Shown in pieces: positions 19,177 to 28,234 of a stretch of 64,000 bases of DNA. The translations under genes were made by a program, and so were the position numbers. This stretch comes from Halomonas salinarum. GTDB taxonomy: Bacteria; Pseudomonadota; Gammaproteobacteria; Pseudomonadales; Halomonadaceae. Under the pieces are notes generated by a model that ran no database searches, was not told the DNA's origin, and saw only the letters and a program-made list of their open reading frames with translations. The DNA lies in assembly GCF_012062845.1 (NCBI RefSeq), contig NZ_WWNB01000005.1, positions 1 through 64,000 on the forward strand, read 5' to 3'. Every line of letters begins with the position of its first letter. Position 1 is the first letter of the stretch.

Positions 19177-19449
19177 TCACCCCCAACGAATCAGCACCAG
19201 CAACCACAGTGCCGAGCCAGCAAGGGCCCACCAGATACTCAGGGGCGTGAAGCCCACCACCAGCAGATGCAGGTAGGCAGCAGACAACAACCCGATAAAG
19301 AGACGATCACCGCGTGTGGTCGAGATCGGCAAAAAGCCTTTCCGCTCAACCGTCGGCTGCACCAACTCCCAGACCGTCATCCCGGCGAGCATCACCCCGA
19401 TGAAGGAAAAGAAGAGTGTGGTCGGCAGCGTCCAGACCATCCATTCCAT
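19177..19449 (-). CDS. DUF2160 small membrane protein of the glycerol ABC operon
   Basis: A 90-residue membrane protein with three hydrophobic segments: about residues 8-28, 50-66 and 70-88. It matches DUF2160, a family found almost only within glycerol ABC transporter operons, as here between the glpQ permease and the glpV binding protein. Its job is unknown; an accessory subunit of the transporter is a fair guess. The ATG is preceded by a strong GGAGGG. Confidence 0.9.
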   Translation of the reverse strand: MEWMVWTLPTTLFFSFIGVMLAGMTVWELVQPTVERKGFLPISTTRGDRLFIGLLSAAYLHLLVVGFTPLSIWWALAGSALWLLVLIRWG

Positions 19450-19461
19450 GACGCGCCCTCC

Positions 19462-20355
19462 TCAGGTGCGGCCCAGGGCGAAGCCCTTGGCGATGTGATT
19501 ACGAACGAAGTAGACCACCAGAATGCCGGGCAGGATGGTCAATACCCCTGCGGCTGCCAGCGTTCCCCAGTCAATGCCGGAGGCCGTTGAGGTACTGGTC
19601 ATCACCGAGGCGATAGGCTGGGCATTGGTGGACGTCAACGTGCTGGCCAGCAGCAGCTCGACCCACGAGAACATGAACAGGAAGAACAGCGTCACGCCGA
19701 TACCGGAGCGGATCATCGGGATGAAGATGCGCACGAAGAAGCGCGGGAAGCTATAGCCATCGATGAAGGCCGTCTCGTCGATCTCCTTGGGCACACTGCT
19801 CATGAAGCCTTCAAGAATCCAGATCGCCAGCGGAATATTGAACAGACAGTGCGCCAGTGCCACCGCGATATGGGTATCGAACAGGCCCACGGTGTAATAG
19901 AGCTGGAAGTACGGCAGCAGGAAGACGGCGGGTGGGGCCATCAGGTTGGTCAGCAGCCAGAAGAAGAGGTGCTTGTCGCCGATGAAATGATAGCGGCTGA
20001 ACGCATAGGCCGCCGGCAGAGCAACCAGAATGCTGATCACCATGTTCATCACCACATAGGTGATGGAGTTCACATACCCCATGTACCACGTCTCGGTGGT
20101 GAATATCTTGGTGTAGTGCTCGAGAGTGAAGTTATCCGGCCACAGGGTTAAGCCACCGAGAATCTCGGTATTCGACTGGAACGACATGTTCATCAGCCAA
20201 TAGATCGGCAGTAGCACGAACAGCAGATACAGCCCCAGCAAGAGCTTGGGCCGCAGGCGCCCCGGCACGGCGCGAGACTTATGGCGCCGCCGTTTGTCTT
20301 CGACAGCTGCCCGCTGGCGGACTTCAGCAGGCGTCGTGGGTTTGGACTGGCTCAT
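19462..20355 (-). CDS. glpQ: Glycerol ABC transporter permease GlpQ
   Basis: Inner-membrane permease of the MalG type, 297 residues, with six hydrophobic segments after a basic N-terminal tail. The EAA loop, which contacts the ATPases, is seen as EIDETAFIDGYSFPRFFVRI near residues 190-209. It pairs with the permease encoded just upstream; the gap between the two genes is one base, so translation is coupled. It should not be confused with the glycerophosphodiester phosphodiesterase GlpQ of enteric bacteria, which shares the symbol. Confidence 0.92.
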   Translation of the reverse strand: MSQSKPTTPAEVRQRAAVEDKRRRHKSRAVPGRLRPKLLLGLYLLFVLLPIYWLMNMSFQSNTEILGGLTLWPDNFTLEHYTKIFTTETWYMGYVNSITYVVMNMVISILVALPAAYAFSRYHFIGDKHLFFWLLTNLMAPPAVFLLPYFQLYYTVGLFDTHIAVALAHCLFNIPLAIWILEGFMSSVPKEIDETAFIDGYSFPRFFVRIFIPMIRSGIGVTLFFLFMFSWVELLLASTLTSTNAQPIASVMTSTSTASGIDWGTLAAAGVLTILPGILVVYFVRNHIAKGFALGRT

Positions 20356-20356
20356 G

Positions 20357-21235
20357 TCAGGCGCCCCCTTCTTTGTCTTTCTGCATGTTCATGATCGCCG
20401 TGTAGAACACCCAGCTGACCAGCAGAATGATCAGGAAGTAGATCAGCGAGAAGGCGGCGGAAGGACCAAGATCCTGCTGACCGATCGCCATGGTCGTGAG
20501 CGACTGACTCAGGAAGGTGGTGGAGCTGCCTGGCCCACCGCCGGTCAATACGAAGGGCTCGGCATAGATCATGAAAGAGTGCATGAAACGCAGCAGTACG
20601 CCGATCACCAGCACGTTGGTCAGCTTGGGCAACTGGATATAGCGGAACACCGCCCAGCGCGAGGCACGATCGATACGCGCTGCCTGATAGTAGGCTTCGG
20701 GAATCGAGCGTAGGCCGCTGTAGCACAACAGCGCGATCAGCGGCGTCCAGTGCCAGACATCCATGATGATGATGGTGCCCCAGGCATCCACCGTGCTGCG
20801 GGTGATGTTGTACTCGTAGCCCAGTTCGCGAAGCCCCCAGCCCATCAGGCCGATATCACCCCGGGTGAAGATCTGCCAGATGCTGCCCACCACGTTCCAG
20901 GGGATCAGCAGCGGTAGCGTCACCAGGATCAACACCGCCGAGGCCTGCCAGCCCTTCTTCGGCATCAGCAGAGCAATACCGATGCCCAGCGGGACCTGAA
21001 TGAAGAGTACCGTCAGCGAGAAGGCAAACTGACGCAGCAACGCCGACTGCAGGGTCGGGTCGTTGAGCATCTGTACGAACCATTCTGTGCCGGTAAAGAA
21101 GCGGGTATTGGCATCGAAGACGTCCTGCACCGAGTAGTTGACGACGGTCATCAACGGGATGATCGCCGAAAAGGCCACCAGCGCCAGCATCGGCAGAATC
21201 AGTAACCATGCCTTGTTGTCATAGACCTTATTCAT
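20357..21235 (-). CDS. glpP: Glycerol ABC transporter permease GlpP
   Basis: Inner-membrane permease of the MalF type, 292 residues, six hydrophobic segments. The EAA loop reads EAYYQAARIDRASRWAVFRYI near residues 188-208. The start is the ATG at 21235, which overlaps the stop region of the upstream ATPase gene by 8 bp (ATGAATAA); a 42-residue longer frame runs into that gene and is rejected. Together with GlpQ it forms the membrane channel for glycerol. Confidence 0.92.
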   Translation of the reverse strand: MNKVYDNKAWLLILPMLALVAFSAIIPLMTVVNYSVQDVFDANTRFFTGTEWFVQMLNDPTLQSALLRQFAFSLTVLFIQVPLGIGIALLMPKKGWQASAVLILVTLPLLIPWNVVGSIWQIFTRGDIGLMGWGLRELGYEYNITRSTVDAWGTIIIMDVWHWTPLIALLCYSGLRSIPEAYYQAARIDRASRWAVFRYIQLPKLTNVLVIGVLLRFMHSFMIYAEPFVLTGGGPGSSTTFLSQSLTTMAIGQQDLGPSAAFSLIYFLIILLVSWVFYTAIMNMQKDKEGGA

Positions 21236-22328
21236 GGTCGGTCTCCACACGATATTCGTCGATATAGACGCCCAGACGCGCCTGAGGGAAGCGGATATAG
21301 GCCTTGCCCTTGGGCGTGGGTTGATCCTCGTCGATGCGCGCCTTGAGGGTGATGTCACCAAGCGAGAGCGTCAGGATCGAATAGGTGCCCAGATCCTGGG
21401 CATTCACCACATCGACCGCCAGCGAGTCATCCTCGGGGGTCTCGAAGACCTCGACGAAATCAGGACGGATGCCCAGACGAATATTGCTTGAGACGCTGTG
21501 GGCAATGAGATCCCGCATCCTCGGCGTGACCGGAATGACCACATTGCCACAACGCACCTGGTCGTCCCGCACCGAGATATCGAGCAGGTTCATGCCGGGG
21601 CTACCAATGAAATACCCAACGAAGGTGTGGGCCGGGCGCTCGAACAGTTCACGGGGCGAGCCGAACTGCACCACCTGACCTTGATACATGACCGCGATCT
21701 TGTCAGCGAACGTCGAGGCTTCCAGCTGGTCGTGGGTGACATACACCATGGTGATGTTGAAGCGCCGGTGGATCTCCTTGAGCTTGCGGCGCAACTTCCA
21801 CTTGAGCTGCGGGTCGATCACGGTCAGCGGCTCGTCGAAAAGAATCGCCGAGACGTCTTCGCGAACCAGACCGCGGCCCATGGAGACCTTCTGCTTCTCA
21901 TCGGCCGTCAGGTTCTTGGCCTTGCGCTTGAGTTGAGGCGTCAACTCAAGCACCTCGGCCACCTCGAGCACTTTCTCACGAATCTTCGTCTCGGCCATGC
22001 CGGTGTTGCGCAGCGGAAAGGCCAGGTTATCGAACACCGTCATGGTGTCGTACACCACGGGGAACTGAAAAACCTGGGCAATGTTGCGCAGCTCGGGTGC
22101 CAGGGAGTTCACTCGCTCGCCATCGAAAAGCACTTCACCGCTGGACGGTTCCAGCAGCCCGGAAATGATGTTGAGCAGTGTCGACTTCCCGCAGCCGGAC
22201 GGCCCCAGCAGGGCGTAGGCGCCGCCCTGGTGCCAGATGTGATCCATCTCACGAATCGCATAGTCCTCCGGTCCGGCAGGCGACGGCAGGTAGGAATGAG
22301 CGAGATGTCGCAGGGTGATTTCCGCCAT
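21228..22328 (-). CDS. glpT: Glycerol ABC transporter ATPase GlpT (degenerate signature)
   Basis: Nucleotide-binding subunit of 366 residues, MalK-like with a C-terminal TOBE/OB domain (about 240-360). Walker A GPSGCGKS is at 42-49, Walker B ends in DEP at 165-167, and the H-loop His is H199 in YVTHDQLEAS. The ABC signature is changed: where LSGGQ is expected the sequence reads LTADEKQ (140-146). The gene starts one base after the stop of the partner ATPase gene. The name follows the rhizobial glpSTPQV system and is not the glycerol-3-phosphate antiporter GlpT. Confidence 0.92.
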   Translation of the reverse strand: MAEITLRHLAHSYLPSPAGPEDYAIREMDHIWHQGGAYALLGPSGCGKSTLLNIISGLLEPSSGEVLFDGERVNSLAPELRNIAQVFQFPVVYDTMTVFDNLAFPLRNTGMAETKIREKVLEVAEVLELTPQLKRKAKNLTADEKQKVSMGRGLVREDVSAILFDEPLTVIDPQLKWKLRRKLKEIHRRFNITMVYVTHDQLEASTFADKIAVMYQGQVVQFGSPRELFERPAHTFVGYFIGSPGMNLLDISVRDDQVRCGNVVIPVTPRMRDLIAHSVSSNIRLGIRPDFVEVFETPEDDSLAVDVVNAQDLGTYSILTLSLGDITLKARIDEDQPTPKGKAYIRFPQARLGVYIDEYRVETDHE

Positions 22329-22329
22329 C

Positions 22330-23418
22330 TTATAGGCCTCCCAGATGCGCCGGAATGTGCACCACACCGCCTTGCTGATCGAAGGCATAGACCTTGTGGG
22401 TGGGCACGTAGAGGGTGACGGCGGCGTCAGGATCGAACTCGTGCACCCCCTCCAGCAGCACCGTCATCTCGAAGCGCTCGTTGTGCACATGGAGAAAGGT
22501 TTCCGAGCCGCTGAGCTCGGCCAGGTCGACCCGCATCTCAAGCGCCAGATCATCACTGGCCTGAGGGCTCAGCGCGATATGCGAGGCCCGAATGCCAAAA
22601 CGGTAGTCCCCGGCCCCCAGTGGGCGTAGATCATCATTGAGAGGAAACTGAATGCCGCCGTCGAGATGCACTTCGCTATCGGTAATCTGGCCTCCGACAA
22701 TATTGATCGGCGGCTCCGAGAACATCTCGGCAGCGAGAATGCCTTGCGGACGGTGATATACCTCTTCCGTCGGGCCGTACTGCAGCAGTCGCCCCTCATG
22801 CAACACGGCAGTGTTGCCACCCAATGCCAGCGCCTCGCCGGGCTCCGTGGTCGCATAGACCGCGATACAGTTACGCTCGCTGAAGAGCGCACGCAGCTCG
22901 TCGCGCAACTCCTCACGCAGTTTGTAATCCAGGTTGACCAAGGGTTCATCGAAGAGGATGACATCGGCCTCCTTGACCAACGCCCGGCCCATGGCCGTGC
23001 GCTGCTGCTGACCACCGGACAATTCCAGCGGGAAGCGATCCAGCAGATGATCGATGCGCAGCATCTCGGCCGTTTCGCGTACCCGACGGTCAATATCGGT
23101 GCCAGCCACCTTGGCCAACCTGAGCGGGGAAGCGATGTTCTCAAAGACGCTCAGCGCCGGATAATTGATGAACTGCTGATACACCATCGATACGTTGCGG
23201 CGGCGCACCGAGACACCTGTCACGTCACGGCCGTCCATCATCACGCAACCCCGGGTCGGCACTTCCAATCCGGCCATCAGGCGCATCAGTGTGGTCTTGC
23301 CTGCCAGGGTGCGACCCAGCAGGACATTGAAAGACCCCGGGGCCAATTCCATGTTCACGCCATCGATATGGGTGGCGCCGTTGACCACGTGGTCGATGTT
23401 CTCAAGGATCAGGGACAT
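22330..23418 (-). CDS. glpS: Glycerol ABC transporter ATPase GlpS (degenerate Walker A and H-loop)
   Basis: Nucleotide-binding subunit of 362 residues and first gene of the glycerol operon. The ABC signature LSGGQ is intact at 133-137 and Walker B DEP at 157-159. The P-loop is unusual, GRTLAGKT at 35-42 in place of GxxGxGKS, and the H-loop position is Thr (T191 in YATTEPGEA) where MalK-type ATPases have His. With GlpT it should form a heterodimer with one consensus and one degenerate ATP site. Upstream lies a 529-bp region with a palindromic operator-like element. Confidence 0.92.
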   Translation of the reverse strand: MSLILENIDHVVNGATHIDGVNMELAPGSFNVLLGRTLAGKTTLMRLMAGLEVPTRGCVMMDGRDVTGVSVRRRNVSMVYQQFINYPALSVFENIASPLRLAKVAGTDIDRRVRETAEMLRIDHLLDRFPLELSGGQQQRTAMGRALVKEADVILFDEPLVNLDYKLREELRDELRALFSERNCIAVYATTEPGEALALGGNTAVLHEGRLLQYGPTEEVYHRPQGILAAEMFSEPPINIVGGQITDSEVHLDGGIQFPLNDDLRPLGAGDYRFGIRASHIALSPQASDDLALEMRVDLAELSGSETFLHVHNERFEMTVLLEGVHEFDPDAAVTLYVPTHKVYAFDQQGGVVHIPAHLGGL

Positions 23419-23587
23419 GTCGTTCTCATGAGCAGCTTGGATGAGGCAGCACGGGACATCCTGTCAGCAGGCGTCGCGAAGCATGACGGCGGAAGGAAAA
23501 GCACACTGGGCGAGCTCCTGTCTTGTGGTCACTGTCTTTTATTATCAGGAAGCGATTTAGGCGAGGATGAAAACGTCAAACCCCATT

Positions 23588-23631
23588 AATGTTCGATTTT
23601 AAACAAACGAACACCTGGAAGTGTTCGTTTG
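23588..23631. promoter_or_regulatory. GlpR/DeoR-type operator candidate upstream of the glycerol operon
   Basis: A perfect 11-bp inverted repeat, CAAACGAACAC at 23604-23614 and its mirror GTGTTCGTTTG at 23621-23631, with a 6-nt centre. A third half-site AATGTTCGAT lies at 23588-23597. TTCG/CGAA half-sites are the hallmark of GlpR and other DeoR-family repressors. It is 170-213 bp upstream of the glpS start, and no regulator gene lies nearby. I could not place a convincing -35/-10 pair around it. Confidence 0.65.
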
Positions 23632-23947
23632 TGCACTCAGACTAGTGCAGGGGTGGCTCTGCAGCAACGCAAATGACCTGTTTGGCGCTTATACCTTGGT
23701 CTAAAAGCCCCTAAAAACCATCTAAATGTTTGAAAAATGGCTGTGTGCGCAATCCACGCATGCCATTTTCGCTTTCGATCATTACCAGGCATGCGAAGCC
23801 ATATCGGACGGCACAGGGCTGTGCCGCCGAATGCCCCACGGTGGGAGCAGGGAGGAAAACAACGGGATCAGGGAAGGGAGAAAGGTTAAGGCACCAGATT
23901 ACAAGGCACGGGGGTTGAGATGGGCTTTGAGAAAGTGCTTGGTCGTG
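23632..23947. other. Intergenic region without recognised genes
   Basis: No ORF here has both a ribosome binding site and coding-like composition. It separates the divergently placed regulatory zone of the glycerol operon from the end of a small minus-strand gene. Nothing else is recognised. Confidence 0.5.
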
Positions 23948-24235
23948 TCAGGTGTCGTCGGTTTCTTTGTCACCGGCACCCTTGGCATTCTCACCGCGAG
24001 TCAATGCCTCGCCATGGGCCTTGGGGTCGATTTTCTGTTCGAGCCGGTCGGCATCTTCAGCCAGTGACTCGTGATAGCGCGACCAGTCTTCCCAATCGTG
24101 AGGCGTGCCCGTGCGCGGACGATGGCGCCCAGCCTCAATGGCTCTGGACCAAGCCAGTTCCTCGAGGGTGTGAGGTTTCTCCTCTTCTTTGTCCAACTCA
24201 ATGCCTTTCTTGGCAAGATATTCGCGAGCATCCAT
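23948..24235 (-). CDS. Small charged hypothetical protein
   Basis: A 95-residue acidic, hydrophilic protein that I do not recognise by family. It begins MDAREYLAKKGIELDKEEE, has a central segment TPHDWEDWSRYHESLAEDADRLEQ rich in Trp and Asp/Glu, and ends in a disordered Gly/Asp/Lys tail. The case for a real gene is a strong AAGGAG 8 nt before the ATG and a composition unlike the antisense frames. It stands alone between two long non-coding stretches. A stress-related or DNA-tailoring role would be pure guess. Confidence 0.65.
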   Translation of the reverse strand: MDAREYLAKKGIELDKEEEKPHTLEELAWSRAIEAGRHRPRTGTPHDWEDWSRYHESLAEDADRLEQKIDPKAHGEALTRGENAKGAGDKETDDT

Positions 24236-25074
24236 ATGGACTCTCCTTCATTTCTCGTTAAGGTGTTTCCTCTTTCAATGCCACCCTGACGCTGAGCTTT
24301 TAGACATCCTTGATGATAAGCGAAGCAGATACCGAGGCAGTACCGAGGGAAGGTCTGCAGTAGAACACGCGCAACCAACACCACAGGGCTTTACTTGTCA
24401 GGACCTGCAATCTGTCAAGAGCGTTTCATTATTAATGACTATTGAATAGCGACTATCAATTAATTTATTCATGCCCTGACCGAACAGGAGGCTTGCAGAT
24501 GTTTTCGCCAGGCCGCCTAGCTCACCGACCTATTACCCTGCGCCCTGCCCTGCCGCACCCCCGGCAGTACCACCCGTCACGTCTTCATCGCCGTGTATAC
24601 CGTTGGCAGGAGTGTTTAGCGACACTTAAATGGCAGGAGTAGAGCTCAGCTATGCTGAGGGGAGACGTGCTACGGTGGAGATAATGACGTGGCCAGCAGC
24701 GAGGTATCATGTAAAGACCCAGGCCGTTCGCAAGGGGGCAAGGCAACGAGGGCCAGATGCAGGCTCATGCCGAACAGCGCAGCAGACTTTTTCTCGGTCT
24801 GAGATCTTTGGCCCTATTGTGGAGACACGGGCGCGCTTGTATACCTGAGTTTTACCTTTGCAGACAAGGCACATCAGCCGCGCAGAGGCTTGAGATAGCC
24901 TCTATCATCCAAATCATCGAAGAAGGATCGCGAACCGCCCTTCGCCATCTGAATGCCAATCTGCAGCGCGGCTCTTGACTCGTTGAGCACTGCATGGAAT
25001 GTGGATCGGGGACTGACGCAACCCGGCGCCAAGCGACACAAGATGCCATAACTGTTGAAGCAAGGAGACCGACG
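24236..25074. other. 839-bp region without a convincing gene
   Basis: Only short ORFs without ribosome binding sites cross this stretch on either strand. It is less GC-rich in its first 250 bases (around 24420-24470 it is AT-rich). It may hold a promoter for the CBS-domain gene or remnants of lost genes, but I see no clear motif. Confidence 0.5.
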
Positions 25075-25488
25075 ATGCCTCGAAACGCGCCCAGTATCAT
25101 ACGCGACATCATGTCCCGCGATTGCTATCGAGTAACCGGCGACACGTCGATCACCCAATTGGTGAAGGGCCTGGGGCTCCATCGATTGCCCGGTGTGCCA
25201 GTCGTCGATAACAGGGATCATCTGATTGGTTTCATCTCAGAGCAAGATGTGCTCGGCAAGCTGCTCCAGAGCGCCTATCTCAACGATGAACCACCACTGG
25301 TCAAGGAACTGATGCGCCATGAGGTACTATCAGTGACACCTGCCAAGAGCATCACCGACCTGGCTCAGGAAATGCTTGGTACTAAACCCAAGGTTTATCC
25401 CGTAGTGGAACAGGAGCGGCTAGTCGGCATCGTCACTCGCCGCGACATCCTCGGCGCCATTCTGAAAATGCGTGGTGGAAATCACTAG
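25075..25488 (+). CDS. CBS-domain pair protein
   Basis: A 137-residue cytoplasmic protein made almost wholly of two CBS domains, which bind adenosyl nucleotides in other proteins. First repeat: IMSRDCYRVTGDTSI to PVVDNRDHLIGFISEQDVL (about 12-65). Second: LMRHEVLSVTPAKSI to PVVEQERLVGIVTRRDIL (about 80-132). AAGGAG lies 7 nt before the ATG; an in-frame upstream extension of 27 residues is rejected. Stand-alone CBS pairs often sense energy status for an unknown partner. No partner is adjacent. Confidence 0.9.
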   Translation: MPRNAPSIIRDIMSRDCYRVTGDTSITQLVKGLGLHRLPGVPVVDNRDHLIGFISEQDVLGKLLQSAYLNDEPPLVKELMRHEVLSVTPAKSITDLAQEMLGTKPKVYPVVEQERLVGIVTRRDILGAILKMRGGNH

Positions 25489-25529
25489 GCACCACCAATA
25501 CTGCTTCTGAACTCCTGCCCAACACCGCA

Positions 25530-25576
25530 CCAATGGACACGGCCCGGCCCAATGAAGGCCGGGCCGTGTCCATTGG
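25530..25576. repeat. Perfect 20-bp inverted repeat (long hairpin)
   Basis: Arms 25530-25549 and 25557-25576 are perfectly complementary, with a 7-nt loop. It lies 42 bp past the CBS gene stop. There is no T-run after it on the plus strand, so it is not a textbook terminator, though it could end or protect that transcript. Confidence 0.85.
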
Positions 25577-25656
25577 CGTATCGCTTATCGCGGCACGCTT
25601 GAGACCAAGGCACCACAGGGCAAAGCCCTGCACGATAGAGACACCACTATCCACAC

Positions 25657-25686
25657 AAAAAAAACGCCATGTGAAAACACATGGCG
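25657..25686 (-). terminator. Rho-independent terminator, minus strand
   Basis: A 9-bp perfect stem (25665-25673 with 25678-25686) and AAAA loop. On the minus strand it is followed by eight T residues (25657-25664). It most likely ends the transcript of the phosphatase gene whose stop is at 25900. Confidence 0.85.
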
Positions 25687-25899
25687 GTCAAGAATCGAAA
25701 CCTGAGTAATCACTCCTATCGCGACTGCTATCACTTAGGAATATGTACTCAACTTCTGTGACCGCGAGCTGTCGAAAACTATCCATGACAGCTGAAAAAA
25801 ATTTGTGCCCGATGTTTCTGGGCGTCAAAGGCTGGTGGCCTGTGCTCATGTGAAGGGATAGTAGCTGCCATCTTGGGGCACCCGGCTGACGACCATCAC

Positions 25900-26607
25900 T
25901 CAGGGCTCGCGCTTGACCTGGTGCACAGTGTCCAGCACCTCCCGCGCATCGATCAGGGTCAGGCGTCCCGACATGAAGGCGCCGGTATCGATGTAATGCA
26001 CATTACCCAGAATGGTCGGGGTGCCAACAATGGTGTGTCCCACCACTACGGCATCGATGCTCGCGACAGGTGTGGTATCTCCCTCCTTGATGCGAGACCG
26101 GCCCCACACCAGGCGCTCACGGCCGGCAGGATGGTCCTCAAGCTCAAGCAATGACCAGTCTTTGGGCGGCTCAGCGTGCACGATACCGATACGCTTGCCG
26201 CCCACGCTTATCTCGCGGGCGTAAGGCAGGTAACGCATTGCCGTCTTTAGCAGACTCTTCACGTCCTCGAGGTTCTCTCTCTGTGCCCAGGTGCCACCAT
26301 TGTTCATCCAGAGCTCATGCTTGAACCAATCACCCTCGGCGTCGCTCTCGTTGAACAGGGCATCCTGCGCCAGCATCTCGTGGTTGCCACGTACCCCAAA
26401 GAACCAGGGCTCGAAAGGCAGAGCCAGGCAGTCAAACGATGCTCCTCCCCGATCGATTAAATCCCCCACGCTGAAGAGCCGATCCCGAGACCTGTCGAAC
26501 GCCACCCGGGCCATGGCTTCCATCAGCAAGTCGTACTGGCCGTGAATGTCGCCGACCAGGAAGTCTCGCCCTTGTGTGTTGGTATCATGCTTCTCGATTA
26601 TCGTCAT
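25900..26607 (-). CDS. Lambda-type serine/threonine protein phosphatase (PrpA-like metallophosphoesterase)
   Basis: Two-metal phosphoesterase of 235 residues, like the phage lambda and PrpA/PrpB phosphatases. Seen motifs are VGDIHGQYD near residue 18, SVGDLIDRGGAS near 44, GVRGNHEML near 71, and the later IVHAEPP and VVGHTIVGTP histidine motifs. Such enzymes dephosphorylate proteins and, in enteric bacteria, signal misfolded envelope proteins; the substrate here is unknown. The start at 26607 gives the family N-terminus. This is a second, distinct PP2A-like enzyme in the window; the first is beside nadK. Confidence 0.85.
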   Translation of the reverse strand: MTIIEKHDTNTQGRDFLVGDIHGQYDLLMEAMARVAFDRSRDRLFSVGDLIDRGGASFDCLALPFEPWFFGVRGNHEMLAQDALFNESDAEGDWFKHELWMNNGGTWAQRENLEDVKSLLKTAMRYLPYAREISVGGKRIGIVHAEPPKDWSLLELEDHPAGRERLVWGRSRIKEGDTTPVASIDAVVVGHTIVGTPTILGNVHYIDTGAFMSGRLTLIDAREVLDTVHQVKREP

Positions 26608-27083
26608 AGTTCCAGCTCCATCGGCTCCGCCCAAAGCCATTCACAAGGCACAAGGTCACGAAACGCCGACCTGTACATCGTGCAGGTCGATACATCTCAG
26701 TAAGAATCCTCGGCCAATTGTCTTCAAGACGCCCCTGCTCTTCATGCTGACATCAAGTAGCCACGAGAGTGCAAGCCAAGCCAACCGCTTCACTCTACCT
26801 GCCGCCCATACTCGTTGTGGTTCTCGGATAATCCCCAGCGGCAAGGCTTTTCCTTCGAGCGCAAGAGGCGCGAGACCATAGCGACGGCTATCGAAAGTGA
26901 CGTACGATCAGGCTAATTAAGTAGGCGAGTTAACGTGCTTCTTTCGCTTCAGTCCGAAGGGTGTCTTGAATGCCGATGATTGAGCTGAGCACTATAGCCG
27001 CCAACACACGCTAATAGAAAAATAAGCAACGGCTGATATGGCCAACACGCTGGATGCAGGCCTTTGCAAAGGAGAATTCGAGC
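26608..27083. other. 476-bp intergenic region
   Basis: Lies between divergent phosphatase and antiporter genes, so it should hold both promoters. An ORF on the plus strand (26546-26881) lacks a ribosome binding site and coding features. I see no clear operator or hairpin. Confidence 0.5.
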
Positions 27084-28130
27084 ATGATCATTGCTGCCTT
27101 CTTGGCTGGACTCATGTTGCTAATTGTGGGGGCAGAGGGGTTGGTCCGGGGAGCATCTCGGCTGGCTTCCCGCCTTGGTATCTCATCACTGATCATAGGC
27201 TTGACGGTCGTCGCCTTCGGTACCAGCGCGCCGGAATTAGCCGTCAGCCTCAAGGCCGCAACCAGCGACCAGGCCGGTATCGCTATAGGCAACGTAGTAG
27301 GCAGCAACATCTTCAACGTGTTGTTTATCCTTGGCCTTTCGGCGCTAATCGTGCCCCTCTCGGTCGCCCAGCAACTACTACGCTTCGACATCCCGCTGAT
27401 GATCGCTCTCTCGGGGCTGATTCTGCTGATGGCACTAGATGGGAGTATTTCGCGCTTAGACGGGCTAGTGCTGGTGGCCGGACTCATCAGCTATACGACG
27501 TTCCTGTTGCTTCAGGGTATGCGGACTGCCAGCTCTAATGCCTCCAGCACACCCCAAACACCCTGGGGAATCGACCTGCTGCTGGTGGCAGGTGGCTTGG
27601 GACTGCTGGTGCTCGGTTCACGTTGGTTCGTTGAGGGAGCCGTCGTCTTTGCAGCTTACCTCGGCGTGAGCGAACAGGTGATCGGCCTGACCATCATCGC
27701 CGCAGGCACGTCCCTGCCCGAGGTGGTAACTTCGATCATCGCGGCCCTGCGCGGAGAACGCGACATAGCGGTGGGCAACGTGGTCGGCAGCAATATATTC
27801 AACCTGTTGGGCGTGCTGGGGCTAACCAGTCTTCTGGCCCCCTCAGGGATAGGCCTCTCGCCCGCCATGTCCGGTTTCGACTTGCCCGTAATGATCGCTG
27901 TCGCCCTGGCGTGCCTCCCGATCTGCTTCACGGGAGGCCAGATCAGCCGCTGGGAGGGAGGCGTGTTCTTTGGCTACTATCTCGTCTATACCCTCTATCT
28001 GATTCTGGCGGCGGCACACCACGATGCCCTACCCGGATTCGGAATGGTTATGCTTTACTTCGTCCTGCCGATCACGGTACTGACCTTAACTCTAATGACC
28101 TTTCGAGAGGCACAGAGCCGGGCACGCTGA
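27084..28130 (+). CDS. Calcium/sodium antiporter (CaCA family, YrbG-like)
   Basis: Inner-membrane cation/Ca2+ exchanger of 348 residues with about ten hydrophobic helices. It shows the two alpha repeats that form the ion site: GTSAPE (46-51) with GNVVGSNIFN (69-78), and GTSLPE (208-213) with GNVVGSNIFN (231-240). The acidic residues E51 and E213 are the ion ligands known in the family. AAGGAG lies 9 nt before the ATG at 27084. Function as Ca2+ or Na+ efflux suits a halophile. The mechanosensitive channel gene follows 104 bp later on the same strand. Confidence 0.92.
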   Translation: MIIAAFLAGLMLLIVGAEGLVRGASRLASRLGISSLIIGLTVVAFGTSAPELAVSLKAATSDQAGIAIGNVVGSNIFNVLFILGLSALIVPLSVAQQLLRFDIPLMIALSGLILLMALDGSISRLDGLVLVAGLISYTTFLLLQGMRTASSNASSTPQTPWGIDLLLVAGGLGLLVLGSRWFVEGAVVFAAYLGVSEQVIGLTIIAAGTSLPEVVTSIIAALRGERDIAVGNVVGSNIFNLLGVLGLTSLLAPSGIGLSPAMSGFDLPVMIAVALACLPICFTGGQISRWEGGVFFGYYLVYTLYLILAAAHHDALPGFGMVMLYFVLPITVLTLTLMTFREAQSRAR

Positions 28131-28234
28131 CGCAGTTCCCGACTCTCCCAGCTAGGATCGACGCCACAGAATGGCTATGCGATCGTCATGCCTTACCATT
28201 GACCAATACAAATACCGAGGGGAGCCGACTCACC

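Noticed and set aside
24236-25074. Possible sigma-54 promoter near 24605 (TGGCAGGAGTGTTTAGC)
   Set aside because: It lacks the GC element at the right spacing and no gene follows closely.
24874-25221. Minus-strand ORF opposite the CBS gene start, ending in FFDDLDDRGYLKPLRG
   Set aside because: The tail looks protein-like, but there is no ribosome site, it overlaps the CBS gene and I recognise no family. It might be a gene remnant, but support is too thin.
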